36,078 nucleotides of DNA from an uncultured Clostridium sp. (GCA_900541315.1 UQJF01000010.1:1-36078); one strand, 5' to 3'; counted from the first letter of the stretch, positions 15,004 to 23,537 are shown. Notes: generated from the letters alone by a model not told the origin. Made by a program: numbers and translations.

Positions 15004-15057
15004 GAATATAAGATGTAATGAGTCCAAAAGAAAAACAAGCGTCTGCGCAGGCAGCAT
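14961..15057 (+). repeat. Structured intergenic repeat, full copy (right flank of Mo operon)
   Basis: This is the reference copy of the family: two hairpins, then GGATTCGTGAATATAAGATG, an AAAAACAAGCG run and a TCTGC..GCAGGCAGCAT block. It relates to the partial copy at 14882 by direct repetition and to the copy at 11036-11145 by inversion. It lies in the 480-bp divergent gap between the Mo operon and the metallo-beta-lactamase gene. Confidence 0.6.
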
Positions 15058-15118
15058 ATGGGGAGTAAACAACATTATCAGAAAATTTGTACATTTTATG
15101 CAAAATGACTGAAAAAGA

Positions 15119-15148
15119 TTGCAAATAAACATGCGAATGTGCTATACT
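15119..15148 (+). promoter_or_regulatory. Sigma-A promoter of MBL-fold nuclease gene
   Basis: TTGCAA (15119-15124), 18-nt spacer, TATACT (15143-15148), about 60 nt upstream of the chosen start codon. Confidence 0.65.
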
Positions 15149-15213
15149 ATGGTTAGCAAAAACGAGCCTCTTAATGATAACAATAAAAAGGGGCAGCAGA
15201 GGGGAGAATGCTT

Positions 15214-16815
15214 ATGAGACTGACCTTTATCGGAGCAGACCATGAAGTAACAGGCAGCTGCCATTTTCTGGAAGTGGGAGATACTAAGGTCCTTATTGAC
15301 TGCGGTATGGAGCAGGGAAATAATCCCTATCAGAATGCGGAACTTCCGGTCAGCTACAGTGATATTGACTATGTATTTTTGACTCATGCCCATATTGATC
15401 ATGCAGGAATGCTTCCCTGGATTTATGCCAGAGGCTTTAAGGGGCAGATCATCACTACTTATGCAACTGCAGATCTGTGTGGGATCATGCTTCGTGACAG
15501 TGCCCACATTCAGGAGATGGAGGCAGAGTGGCGAAACCGTAAAGCCCGGAGAGCAGGAAAAGCAGAGGTAGAAGCTCTTTATACCATGCAGGATGCAGAA
15601 GGTGTTTTAGGCCATTTTGAAGGTGTTGCCTACGGGCAGAAGTTTAAACTGAATGAAAATATCACTTTACGTTTTACAGATGTAGGTCATCTTCTTGGTT
15701 CTGCCTCTATTGAAATCTGGGCAACAGAGGGAGAAGAACAGCGTAAGATAGTCTTTTCCGGTGATATTGGAAACAAAAACAAACCACTGATCCGGGATCC
15801 ACAGTATATTTCTGACGGCGATTATGTAGTTATGGAGTCTACCTATGGGAACCGTTATCACAAAAAGGGTGAAGACCATGTAGTTGGTCTGGCGCGTATT
15901 ATCCAGGAGACCTTAGACCGTAAAGGTAATGTAGTGATCCCAGCCTTTGCTGTAGGCAGGACCCAGGAACTACTGTACATGATCCGCCATATTAAAGAAA
16001 AAAAGCTGGTTACTGGCCATGATGGTTTCCAGGTATATGTGGATAGCCCGCTGGCAGTAGAGGCAACCCATGTATTTAAGCAGAACATGGTGGAATGTTA
16101 TGATGAGGAAACAAAGGCACTGGTAGAACGTGGTATTAACCCGATTGATTTTCCGGGGCTGAAGCTTTCTGTTACCAGTGAAGAATCTAAAAATATCAAC
16201 TTTGATATGACCCCGAAGGTGATCATTTCAGCGGCAGGTATGTGTGATGCAGGCCGTATCCGCCACCATTTAAAGCACAATTTGTGGCGGGAAGAGTGCA
16301 GTGTAGTATTTGCCGGATATCAGGCGGAAGGAACCTTAGGCCGCCTACTTCAGGATGGCACGCCTGCTGTTAAGATCTTTGGTGAAGAGATTGATGTTAA
16401 GGCCCATATTGAGACTTTGGACGGTATTAGCGGCCATGCAGACAGAGATGGGCTTTTAACCTGGGCAGCTGCTTTTGAACAGAAGCCCCAATATGTATTT
16501 GTGGTACATGGAAATGATGAGTCCTGTGAATCCCTGACAGATGCTTTGACAACGCAGCTTGGTCTTACAGCAAAAGCACCATATTCAGGTTCGGAATTTG
16601 ACCTGATAAGGGGACTGTGGATCAGGGAGACAGAGCCTATTTTAGTAGAGGCAGAGACTCAGGCAACCAGAAAAGCAACAGGCATTTATACCAGACTGGT
16701 GGATGCAGGACAGATGCTTATGGATGTGATCGCACGCAACCAGGGCGGTGCAAACCAGGATCTGAAACGTTTTACAGAGCAGATATTAGCTTTGTGCGAA
16801 AAATGGAACCGATAA
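15214..16815 (+). CDS. Beta-CASP metallo-beta-lactamase-fold RNase
   Basis: About 533 residues. The metallo-beta-lactamase core carries HAHIDHAG, GHLLGSA and FSGDIG for two zinc ions. The beta-CASP insert and its motifs follow: ESTYGNR, GMCDAGRIRHHL and the final ISGHAD/VVHGND. This is the CPSF73/YSH1-like group of RNA-cleaving enzymes, distinct from RNase J because the C-terminal domain is short. I choose ATG 15214 rather than 15208 because GGGGAG ends 7 nt before the former and only 1 nt before the latter. It is followed after 54 nt by RNase HI, so the two RNA-processing enzymes are probably co-transcribed. Confidence 0.9.
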   Translation: MRLTFIGADHEVTGSCHFLEVGDTKVLIDCGMEQGNNPYQNAELPVSYSDIDYVFLTHAHIDHAGMLPWIYARGFKGQIITTYATADLCGIMLRDSAHIQEMEAEWRNRKARRAGKAEVEALYTMQDAEGVLGHFEGVAYGQKFKLNENITLRFTDVGHLLGSASIEIWATEGEEQRKIVFSGDIGNKNKPLIRDPQYISDGDYVVMESTYGNRYHKKGEDHVVGLARIIQETLDRKGNVVIPAFAVGRTQELLYMIRHIKEKKLVTGHDGFQVYVDSPLAVEATHVFKQNMVECYDEETKALVERGINPIDFPGLKLSVTSEESKNINFDMTPKVIISAAGMCDAGRIRHHLKHNLWREECSVVFAGYQAEGTLGRLLQDGTPAVKIFGEEIDVKAHIETLDGISGHADRDGLLTWAAAFEQKPQYVFVVHGNDESCESLTDALTTQLGLTAKAPYSGSEFDLIRGLWIRETEPILVEAETQATRKATGIYTRLVDAGQMLMDVIARNQGGANQDLKRFTEQILALCEKWNR

Positions 16816-16869
16816 GTATAACGGAAAATAACATATCGCTATATATGATAACAGCAGGAGTACAGGACA

Positions 16870-17352
16870 ATGACAGAAGTAAAAATCTACACAGATGGAT
16901 CAGCAAGAGGAAATCCGGATGGACCAGGAGGTTATGGTGTGGTCATGCATTATGTGGATAAAAGCGGCCAGTTACATGAAAAGACCTTATCCGCAGGTTA
17001 TAAAAAGACCACAAATAACCGTATGGAGTTAATGGCAGCCATAGCAGGCTTAGAGGCTTTAAACCGCCCATGCAGGATAGAGTTATATTCAGATTCCAAG
17101 TACCTTACAGATGCCTTTAACCAGAACTGGATCAGTGGATGGATCGCTAAAGGCTGGAACCGCGGTAAAAGCGGTCCTGTAAAAAATATTGATCTGTGGA
17201 AACGTCTTTTAAAAGCAAAAGAGCAGCATCAGGTCACATTCATCTGGGTAAAAGGCCATGCCGGACATCCCCAGAATGAACGGTGTGACCAGTTGGCTAC
17301 CACAGCAGCAGACGGAACTGATCTGATGGTAGATGAAGGATTATCCCTTTAA
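16870..17352 (+). CDS. rnhA: Ribonuclease HI
   Basis: A 160-residue RNase HI that degrades the RNA strand of RNA-DNA hybrids (R-loops, Okazaki primers). The four carboxylates are visible as Asp9 (YTDGSARGNP), Glu53 (NNRMELMA), Asp75 (YSDSKYL) and Asp140, with the catalytic His130 in VKGHAGHPQNERCD. The basic handle region (WISGWIAKGWNRGKSG) is present as in E. coli RNase HI. Length is normal and no hybrid-binding domain is attached. AGGAG lies about 9 nt ahead of the ATG. A strong terminator follows. Confidence 0.96.
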   Translation: MTEVKIYTDGSARGNPDGPGGYGVVMHYVDKSGQLHEKTLSAGYKKTTNNRMELMAAIAGLEALNRPCRIELYSDSKYLTDAFNQNWISGWIAKGWNRGKSGPVKNIDLWKRLLKAKEQHQVTFIWVKGHAGHPQNERCDQLATTAADGTDLMVDEGLSL

Positions 17353-17362
17353 TATATTTTAT

Positions 17363-17395
17363 TTGAGCAGAGATGATCATCTCTGCTCAATTTTT
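17363..17395 (+). terminator. Intrinsic terminator after rnhA
   Basis: A perfect 28-bp palindrome built from TTGAGCAGAGATGA and its complement is followed directly by TTTTT. With no unpaired loop by sequence, a few central bases must open. It starts 11 nt after the rnhA stop codon. Confidence 0.92.
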
Positions 17396-17527
17396 ACGCA
17401 AATCTTACAATATATTACTCCTTTTGGAATAGTATTCACAAGCGTCCGATTTTATGGTACTGTATGACTGGAAAATAATTACTGCCGGTAAAAGCAGTCC
17501 ATAGATAACAGACAGGGATGTGAATAT

Positions 17528-18172
17528 ATGAAAGATAGAAGGATGTGGGTCATTATCGGCTGTATCCTGGTAGTAGGGATCGCCATTACCAGTTATACAA
17601 GCTCCGTTGTGAAAAGAACTTCCCAGGAACAGCAGGTACAGGTGCTTTCGGCAGATACTGCAAAGAAAGCCATTGGAAAAGAGAAAGAACTTCAGGCTGT
17701 TCCTGAAGAGGTGGGAGAAAAAAGCCGGGGATCTTTGCAGGAAAAAGAAGTAACCGGTGAGGAGACTGCTCTGGCAGAAGATGAAGGGGCAGAGGTGCAG
17801 TCTGTTGAGACAAAAGAGGAAAGTTATACAGAACGCCTGAAAAAATTAGACAGCCAGATACAAAAGACAAGGGAACAGGATACAGACTCAAATGTTTATT
17901 CCGCAAAAACATCTGCAGAAACAGAATTAAAAATGTGGGACGGGGAATTAAATGCTGTATATAATGCCTTATTAGAGGCTCTTTCCCAGGAAGAAGCTTT
18001 AAAGCTTGCAAATGAAGAAAAAGACTGGCTGAAAAAAAGAGAATCTGATGCAGCTGACAGCTCCGGCAAAACGGGAAATGGCTTATCCTATGCTTCCAGC
18101 ATGGTAAACCAGACCAGAGAACGTGCCTATGAGCTGGCAAAGCGGTATGATGAACTGGCAGGAAAAGATTAA
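17528..18172 (+). CDS. Membrane-anchored LprI/DUF1311-like protein
   Basis: A 214-residue protein with an N-terminal membrane segment or uncleaved signal (about residues 7-26), an acidic, Gln/Glu/Lys-rich linker (about 30-115) and a helical C-terminal domain (about 120-212). The C-terminal pattern (KMWDGELNAVYNALLEALS, then EKDWLKKRESDA and TRERAYELAKRYDEL) fits the DUF1311/LprI lysozyme-inhibitor family. The usual paired cysteines of LprI proteins are not evident, so inhibition of lysozyme is only a family hint. It should face the outside of the cell. It stands alone between two terminators, with a weak possible promoter near 17440-17465 (TTCACA and TACTGT). Confidence 0.7.
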   Translation: MKDRRMWVIIGCILVVGIAITSYTSSVVKRTSQEQQVQVLSADTAKKAIGKEKELQAVPEEVGEKSRGSLQEKEVTGEETALAEDEGAEVQSVETKEESYTERLKKLDSQIQKTREQDTDSNVYSAKTSAETELKMWDGELNAVYNALLEALSQEEALKLANEEKDWLKKRESDAADSSGKTGNGLSYASSMVNQTRERAYELAKRYDELAGKD

Positions 18173-18192
18173 AAAATAAAAAAGAAGAAGAG

Positions 18193-18231
18193 AAAAAATG
18201 ACTCCGGCTTTGGTTCCGGAGTCATTTTCTC
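18193..18231 (+). terminator. Intrinsic terminator before alaS
   Basis: AAAATGACTCCGG pairs perfectly with CCGGAGTCATTTT around an 8-nt loop. A-rich and T-rich flanks would allow action in either direction. Confidence 0.88.
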
Positions 18232-18260
18232 TTGCTAATTCAGCTCTAATATGGTAAAAT
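18232..18260 (+). promoter_or_regulatory. Sigma-A promoter of alaS
   Basis: TTGCTA (18232-18237), 17 nt, extended TGG-TAAAAT (18255-18260). The leader is about 125 nt and holds a CAGGCA..TGCCTG stem, but none of the T-box landmarks (specifier loop, AGGGTGG-type T-box, antiterminator). Confidence 0.6.
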
Positions 18261-18392
18261 TCCGTTTATGAGTTTATATACATGGTTTGTTTTAGGAGGG
18301 CATTCACAGGCAAAATCTGTTCTGCCTGGATTTTTGCTGTCCTGAAATATTTACTGAAAAACCCTAATTTTATATAATGGAGGAAGAAAAAA

Positions 18393-21041
18393 GTGAAACA
18401 ACCACAGTACCGCGGAGTGAATGAGCTGCGCCGTATGTTCCTTGAATTCTTCGAGAGCAAGGGACATCTGGTGATGAAGAGCTTCTCACTTGTGCCGCAT
18501 AATGATAACAGCCTTCTGCTGATCAATTCCGGTATGGCACCGTTAAAGCCTTATTTTACCGGACAGGAGATCCCACCAAGAAGAAGAGTGACCACCTGCC
18601 AGAAATGTATCCGTACAGGTGATATTGAAAATATCGGAAAAACCGCACGTCACGGTACTTTCTTTGAGATGTTAGGAAACTTCTCATTCGGTGATTACTT
18701 TAAAACAGAAGCGATCCACTGGTCCTGGGAATTCTTAACAGAGGTAGTTGGCTTAGATCCTGATCGTCTGTATCCTTCTATCTATCAGGATGATGATGAA
18801 GCATTTGATATCTGGAACAAGGAGATCGGCATCGCTCCGGAGAGGATCTTCCGTTTTGGCAAGGAAGATAACTTCTGGGAGCATGGTTCAGGTCCTTGTG
18901 GTCCATGTTCTGAGATTTACTACGACAGAGGCGAAAAGTATGGCTGCGGTAAGCCGGGATGTACCGTAGGCTGCGAATGCGACCGTTACATCGAAGTATG
19001 GAACAATGTATTCAGCCAGTTTGACAATGATGGTCATGGCCATTATTCTGAACTGAAGCAGAAAAATATTGATACAGGTATGGGTCTGGAACGTCTGGCA
19101 GTTGTTGTTCAGGATGTAGACTCCCTTTTTACTGTAGATACCAACAAGGCTCTTTTAGACAGAGTATGTGCTCTTTCTGATAAAGAATACCAGAAAGACC
19201 ATGAAACCGATGTTTCTCTTCGTATTGTTACAGACCATATTAAGTCCTGTACGTTCATGATCTCTGATGGTATCATGCCTTCTAATGAAGGAAGAGGCTA
19301 TGTACTGCGCCGTCTTCTGCGCCGTGCAGCACGCCATGGAAGAAAGCTTGGCATTGAAGGTAAGTTCCTTGCAGAGCTTTCCAAGACTGTTATTGAACTT
19401 TCCAAGGACGGATATCCAGAACTGGAAGAGAAGCAGTCCATGATCTTTAAGGTGCTGACTGAGGAAGAAGATAAATTTAACAAGACCATCGATCAGGGTC
19501 TGGCTATCCTTGCTGAAATGGAAGATGCTATGGCAGCTGCCGGTGAGAAGACCCTTTCCGGTGAAAATGCATTTAAGCTGTATGATACTTACGGTTTCCC
19601 GGTAGATCTGACTAAGGAGATCCTGGAAGAAAAGGGCTGCACTGTTGATGAAGAAGGCTTTGCAGCAGCTATGAAGGAGCAGAAGGACAAGGCACGTAAG
19701 GCACGTAAGACAACCAACTATATGGGTGCAGACGTAACTGTATATCAGTCTATTGATGCTTCTATCACCTCTGAATTCGTAGGTTACGATAAATTAGATG
19801 TAGACTCCAGGATCTCTGTTCTGACTACAGAAGATGAGATCGTAGAAGCTTTAACAGATGGCCAGAGAGGAACCATTATTGCAGACCAGACCACATTCTA
19901 CGGAACTATGGGTGGACAGCAGGGCGATAAGGGCACCATCCACAGTGCCAACGGTGAATTTAAGGTAGAAGAGACCATTCATTTACAGGGCGGAAAGATC
20001 GGCCATGTAGGTGTTATGACTAAGGGAATGTTAAGTGCCGGCGAGACAGTTACCTTGTCTGTATGCCCGAAGAACCGTGCACTGACCAGCAAGAACCATA
20101 GTGCTACCCACCTGCTGCAGAAAGCATTGCGTACTGTATTAGGAAGCCATGTAGAACAGGCTGGTTCCTATGTAGATGCAGGACGTCTTCGTTTCGACTT
20201 TACCCATTTTTCTGCTATGACTCCAGAGGAGATCAAGAAGGTAGAAGATATTGTAAATGAAGAGATCCAGGCTGCGCTTCCGGTTGTAACCGAGGTTATG
20301 ACTTTAGATGAAGCAAAGAAAACAGGTGCTATGGCGCTGTTTGGAGAAAAGTATGGTGAAAAGGTACGTGTTGTAAAGATGGGAGATTTCTCCACAGAAC
20401 TTTGCGGCGGTACTCATGTAGCTAATACCAGTACCATTGGATATTTTAAGATCCTTTCCGAGGCAGGTATCGCAGCTGGTGTAAGACGTATTGAAGCACT
20501 TACATCTGATGGTCTGATGGAACATTATGCAGAAGTAGAGACAGAGCTTCAGGAAGCAGCGAAGACAGCTAAAACAACTCCGGCAGGTCTTAATGCAAAG
20601 ATCCAGTCCCTGATAGATGAGATCAAGGCATTGAACTCTGAAAATGAAAAGTTAAAGAGCAAAATGGCAAATGACTCCTTAGGAGATGTATTAAGCCAGG
20701 TTAAAGAAGTAAATGGCGTTAAGGTACTTGCTTCTAAGGTGGCTGATGTAGATATGAACGGTCTTAGAAATCTGGGTGACCAGCTAAAGGATAAGATCGG
20801 TGAAGGTGTAGTTGTGATCGCTTCCGTTATGGATGGAAAAGTAAGCTTAATGGCAACTGCAACAGATGAGGCACAGAAGAAGGGTGCTCATGCAGGCAAC
20901 CTGATCAAGGCTATTGCCGGTCTTGTAGGTGGCGGCGGCGGTGGCCGTCCGAATATGGCTCAGGCCGGTGGTAAGAATCCTGCAGGCATTGAAGAAGCTT
21001 TAAAGAAAGCTGTTGAAGTAGTAGAAGAACAGACCAAATAA
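18393..21041 (+). CDS. alaS: Alanyl-tRNA synthetase
   Basis: An 882-residue full-length AlaRS. The class II catalytic core lies near the N-terminus (FESKGHLVMKSFSLVP, FFEMLGNFSFGDYFK, then the TGMGLERLA motif 3). The editing domain carries its zinc-type signatures HSATHLLQKAL and CGGTHVANT. The C-terminal C-Ala domain ends with the glycine-rich GGGGGGRPNMAQAGG. It charges tRNA-Ala and clears mischarged Ser and Gly. The start is GTG at 18393, with GGAGG 9 nt upstream; no earlier in-frame start has a ribosome site. It is transcribed alone from its own promoter. Confidence 0.98.
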   Translation: MKQPQYRGVNELRRMFLEFFESKGHLVMKSFSLVPHNDNSLLLINSGMAPLKPYFTGQEIPPRRRVTTCQKCIRTGDIENIGKTARHGTFFEMLGNFSFGDYFKTEAIHWSWEFLTEVVGLDPDRLYPSIYQDDDEAFDIWNKEIGIAPERIFRFGKEDNFWEHGSGPCGPCSEIYYDRGEKYGCGKPGCTVGCECDRYIEVWNNVFSQFDNDGHGHYSELKQKNIDTGMGLERLAVVVQDVDSLFTVDTNKALLDRVCALSDKEYQKDHETDVSLRIVTDHIKSCTFMISDGIMPSNEGRGYVLRRLLRRAARHGRKLGIEGKFLAELSKTVIELSKDGYPELEEKQSMIFKVLTEEEDKFNKTIDQGLAILAEMEDAMAAAGEKTLSGENAFKLYDTYGFPVDLTKEILEEKGCTVDEEGFAAAMKEQKDKARKARKTTNYMGADVTVYQSIDASITSEFVGYDKLDVDSRISVLTTEDEIVEALTDGQRGTIIADQTTFYGTMGGQQGDKGTIHSANGEFKVEETIHLQGGKIGHVGVMTKGMLSAGETVTLSVCPKNRALTSKNHSATHLLQKALRTVLGSHVEQAGSYVDAGRLRFDFTHFSAMTPEEIKKVEDIVNEEIQAALPVVTEVMTLDEAKKTGAMALFGEKYGEKVRVVKMGDFSTELCGGTHVANTSTIGYFKILSEAGIAAGVRRIEALTSDGLMEHYAEVETELQEAAKTAKTTPAGLNAKIQSLIDEIKALNSENEKLKSKMANDSLGDVLSQVKEVNGVKVLASKVADVDMNGLRNLGDQLKDKIGEGVVVIASVMDGKVSLMATATDEAQKKGAHAGNLIKAIAGLVGGGGGGRPNMAQAGGKNPAGIEEALKKAVEVVEEQTK

Positions 21042-21091
21042 GCCTGTTTGAATAAAAAGTGCAAAAAACGCAGAAAAATATAAAATTTTTC

Positions 21092-21119
21092 TTGACGTAT
21101 GGGAATTTTATGCTATAAT
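21092..21119 (+). promoter_or_regulatory. Strong promoter of rpsU
   Basis: TTGACG (21092-21097), 16 nt, TGC-TATAAT (21114-21119): near-consensus boxes with an extended -10, as expected for a ribosomal protein gene. Confidence 0.85.
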
Positions 21120-21144
21120 CATAGCAGTGCTAAAAATACCCAAA

Positions 21145-21173
21145 CAGTTGTATTATGCACAATTACACAACTG
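21145..21173 (+). promoter_or_regulatory. Leader hairpin of rpsU
   Basis: CAGTTGT (21145-21151) and ACAACTG (21167-21173) form a 7-bp stem that ends directly at the GGAGGGAGG purine tract before rpsU. It may regulate translation, for example by S21 feedback; this is inference from position only. Confidence 0.4.
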
Positions 21174-21194
21174 GAGGGAGGTTAGGTGTGAGCG

Positions 21195-21371
21195 ATGTCA
21201 AACGTAATTGTTAAAGATAACGAGAGCTTAGACAGTGCTTTACGCAGATTCAAGAGAAACTGCGCAAAGGCTGGCATTCAGCAGGAAATTCGTAAAAGAG
21301 AGCATTACGAGAAGCCAAGCGTAAGACGTAAGAAAAAGTCTGAAGCTGCTCGTAAGCGTAAGTATAACTAA
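21195..21371 (+). CDS. rpsU: 30S ribosomal protein S21
   Basis: A 58-residue basic protein starting [20 protein letters not shown] and ending in an Arg/Lys-rich tail ([15 protein letters not shown]), the typical S21 pattern and length. S21 sits on the small-subunit platform near the anti-Shine-Dalgarno and affects initiation. ATG at 21195 is the only sensible start, because the upstream in-frame GTG at 21186 is followed at once by a stop. AGGTG lies about 6 nt upstream, with a longer GGAGGGAGG tract further up. It is flanked by its own promoter and terminators. Confidence 0.97.
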   Translation: MSNVIVKDNESLDSALRRFKRNCAKAGIQQEIRKREHYEKPSVRRKKKSEAARKRKYN

Positions 21372-21390
21372 TTCTTGCACGGAATTAGTT
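21366..21390 (+). other. Hairpin spanning rpsU stop codon
   Basis: AACTAATTC (21366-21374), which contains the TAA stop, pairs perfectly with GAATTAGTT (21382-21390) over a 7-nt loop. It has no T-run, so it is more likely an mRNA-stability or 3'-end element than a terminator. Confidence 0.5.
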
Positions 21391-21410
21391 CACTTGAAGT
21401 AAAATAAATC

Positions 21411-21447
21411 GGCCGGTCGTCAGCTATGTCTGATGGACCGGCTGTTT
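21411..21447 (+). terminator. Terminator of rpsU
   Basis: GGCCGGTC pairs with GACCGGC(T) around an inner TCAG..CTGA stem, followed by GTTTTAT. It lies 40 nt after the stop codon. Confidence 0.8.
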
Positions 21448-21505
21448 TATATTCAGATTGCATGCATCTGGAAAATGTTGCCTGTAACAGGTTTTTTAAG
21501 TATAA

Positions 21506-21531
21506 TAAAAACGCCCCGAAGGGCGTTTTTT
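21506..21531. terminator. Bidirectional terminator between rpsU and rqcH
   Basis: AAAAACGCCC-CGAA-GGGCGTTTTTT: a compact GC stem with T-runs in both directions. It serves rpsU readthrough on the plus strand and the rqcH gene on the minus strand. Confidence 0.9.
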
Positions 21532-21580
21532 GTATATAGAGTTTTAACTTTTCCCGCTCACGGGCGGGGGATGATATTAC

Positions 21581-23326
21581 CTATTTTACTTCCTGCAGAT
21601 CGCATTTTGGAGAAGCTACCAGAGAGTAATTGGTATGATATATTACAAATCCCGGGGCAGCTCCGGCAACCTTCCTGATATTTTTCTTCTGTATATAGTC
21701 GATCTCTGCTTTATCATTTTCCCGGCCTTTAGAATAATAAGCAGCCAAAGCACCTGCTTCTTCAAATACCCGGTCTGGCAGATCAGTCTGTCCATTGCTC
21801 TTTACGATCACATGGGAACCGGGAATGCCTTTAGCATGGAACCACCAGTCATTGCCGCTTGCTACTTTAAAAGTAAGCTCTTCATTCTGATAGTTATTTT
21901 TTCCTACAAAAATGTCATAGCCGTCAGAAGATACATAGTGGAAAGGTTTACTTGTGATCTTTGGCCGTTTTTCGTTGGCACGGCGTTTTTTTACATAACC
22001 AAATTCCATCAGCTCTTCTTTGATCTGGACCAGATCATTTTCCTCTAAAGCAATGTCAAGGGCAGAACTTACAGATTCCAGATGATTCACCTCAGCCTTT
22101 GTTTCTTTGGTCAGCTGGCTTAAAGCTTCGTAAGTACGTTTTAATTTATTATACTTATCAAAATGCTTCTGGGCATTTTCACGGGCGGTCAGCTGTGGAT
22201 CCAGCGGGATCGTGATCTCTTTATTATCATAATAATTAATGCACTTAAAAGACTTTTCCCCACCCTTTAACTCATAACCATACGTGTTTAAAAGCTCTCC
22301 ATAGATCCTGTATTTTTCCCGCTTCTCTGTATCCTTTAACTGTTTTAACTGCAGGTCGTATTTCTTGCAGCTGCGTTCTAAGGCAGTCTGTACAATACGC
22401 CGCAGGTCAGAAGATTTCTGACGGATACGGGTAATAGTGTCCCTGGAGGCATAATAATTTTCCAGAAGTGCACTGATGGAATCATAAGCTTTCCTGCAAT
22501 ATCCCTTGCTGTCGTAGCAGCTGAGAGGAACGCTGGCATATTCAATGGGAGTGTCACCGTCATATATAACAGAGGGAGAAAAATGCCCGTCTTTTACATC
22601 CTCCATCATCAGACGGAAGGTATGATACAGGTGGATCAGCTCCGGTTCTGTCAGTTCAGTAGCTGAGCGGTCAGAATCAATGGAAGCCAGGTGGCACAGC
22701 TCTTCGGCGATAATAGGACTGATGCCGGTAAGGTGCCCGTATAAAGCCTTCTGCACAGAAGTAGGAGAGGTGGAAATACAGTTTTTGAAAACGTCTTCTG
22801 TCACTTCCAGAGGATTTTCCTTTGCAATGGTCTGGGGAATAAAATATTCCCGGCCAGGCAGAACCTCTCTTACAGAACTCATGCTGGCAGAAACGTGTTT
22901 GATGCTGTCGATGATAGTTCCGTCTTCTTTACAGAAGATAATGTTGCTGTGTTTTCCCATGATCTCTACGATCAGGCGCTTTCTGCACAGGTCTCCTAAT
23001 TCATCTAAATGCTCCAGTTCAAATTCTAAAATACGCTCCAGCCCCGGCTGTTTTACAGAGATAATGCGGGCGCTGCCGATATGTTTTCTTAAAAGCATAC
23101 AGAAATTTGGTGCAGTGAGAGGACTGGTCTTATTGTTTGCTGTAAGATAAATAAGAGGCAGGCTTGCACTGGCAGAAATCTGCAGGCGATAGTTTTCTTT
23201 GTTATTTTTAATGGTAATAAGCAGCTCGTCCTTTTCTGGCTGGGCAATCTTTGCGATCTTTCCGCCTTCTAAGGTGTGCTTAAATTCCCAGACGAGATTT
23301 GCTATGGTAATACCGTCGAATGCCAT
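21581..23326 (-). CDS. rqcH: RqcH / NFACT-family ribosome quality-control protein
   Basis: A 581-residue protein once annotated as fibronectin-binding (FbpA). The order is an NFACT-N domain (MAFDGITIANLVWEF start; IVEIMGKHSNIIF about residues 120-132), helix-hairpin-helix and long coiled-coil regions in the middle (about 290-440), and an NFACT-R domain near the C-terminus (FVGKNNYQNEELTF, NDWWFHAKGIPGSHVIV). RqcH binds obstructed 50S subunits and adds C-terminal alanine tails that mark stalled nascent chains for degradation. ATG at 23326 follows AGGAG with 9 nt spacing. It is a single gene divergent from yicC. Confidence 0.93.
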   Translation of the reverse strand: MAFDGITIANLVWEFKHTLEGGKIAKIAQPEKDELLITIKNNKENYRLQISASASLPLIYLTANNKTSPLTAPNFCMLLRKHIGSARIISVKQPGLERILEFELEHLDELGDLCRKRLIVEIMGKHSNIIFCKEDGTIIDSIKHVSASMSSVREVLPGREYFIPQTIAKENPLEVTEDVFKNCISTSPTSVQKALYGHLTGISPIIAEELCHLASIDSDRSATELTEPELIHLYHTFRLMMEDVKDGHFSPSVIYDGDTPIEYASVPLSCYDSKGYCRKAYDSISALLENYYASRDTITRIRQKSSDLRRIVQTALERSCKKYDLQLKQLKDTEKREKYRIYGELLNTYGYELKGGEKSFKCINYYDNKEITIPLDPQLTARENAQKHFDKYNKLKRTYEALSQLTKETKAEVNHLESVSSALDIALEENDLVQIKEELMEFGYVKKRRANEKRPKITSKPFHYVSSDGYDIFVGKNNYQNEELTFKVASGNDWWFHAKGIPGSHVIVKSNGQTDLPDRVFEEAGALAAYYSKGRENDKAEIDYIQKKNIRKVAGAAPGFVIYHTNYSLVASPKCDLQEVK

Positions 23327-23355
23327 TTATATTCACTCCTGTCAATTAAAAAATA

Positions 23356-23380
23356 AAGCAGTACTGCAGGCAGACTGCTT
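23356..23380 (-). promoter_or_regulatory. Terminator-like hairpin in rqcH leader
   Basis: On the minus strand AAGCAGT pairs with ACTGCTT over an 11-nt loop and is followed by TTATTTTTT just ahead of the rqcH ribosome site. If the leader starts upstream, this would act as an attenuator. A weak TATCCT -10 with a TGG extension lies near 23387-23392. Confidence 0.35.
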
Positions 23381-23469
23381 TTATAAGGATACCACATTTT
23401 CTGCAAATAGAAAAGTGTTACAGAAATCCGGAAATCCTTAAAGGGCTGTGTTTGGTTAATGATTTTCAG

Positions 23470-23498
23470 TTGACTTGCTTTTCTTGATGAATTATAAT
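23470..23498 (+). promoter_or_regulatory. Strong promoter of yicC operon
   Basis: TTGACT (23470-23475), 17 nt, TATAAT (23493-23498); about 39 nt before the yicC start. It probably drives yicC-gmk-rpoZ. Confidence 0.85.
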
Positions 23499-23537
23499 AA
23501 TTAAGATTATATAGGAAAACGAAAGAGAGGCATTCAT

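Noticed and set aside
14870..15124. Two overlapping minus-strand open frames of 61-84 codons
   Set aside because: They lie across the structured repeat, have repetitive Ala/Cys/Ser-rich translations (YAACADACFSF, YAAACFSLRSL) and no ribosome site. They reflect the repeat, not a gene.
18261..18392. T-box riboswitch upstream of alaS
   Set aside because: No T-box sequence, specifier stem or antiterminator is found; the leader is too short.
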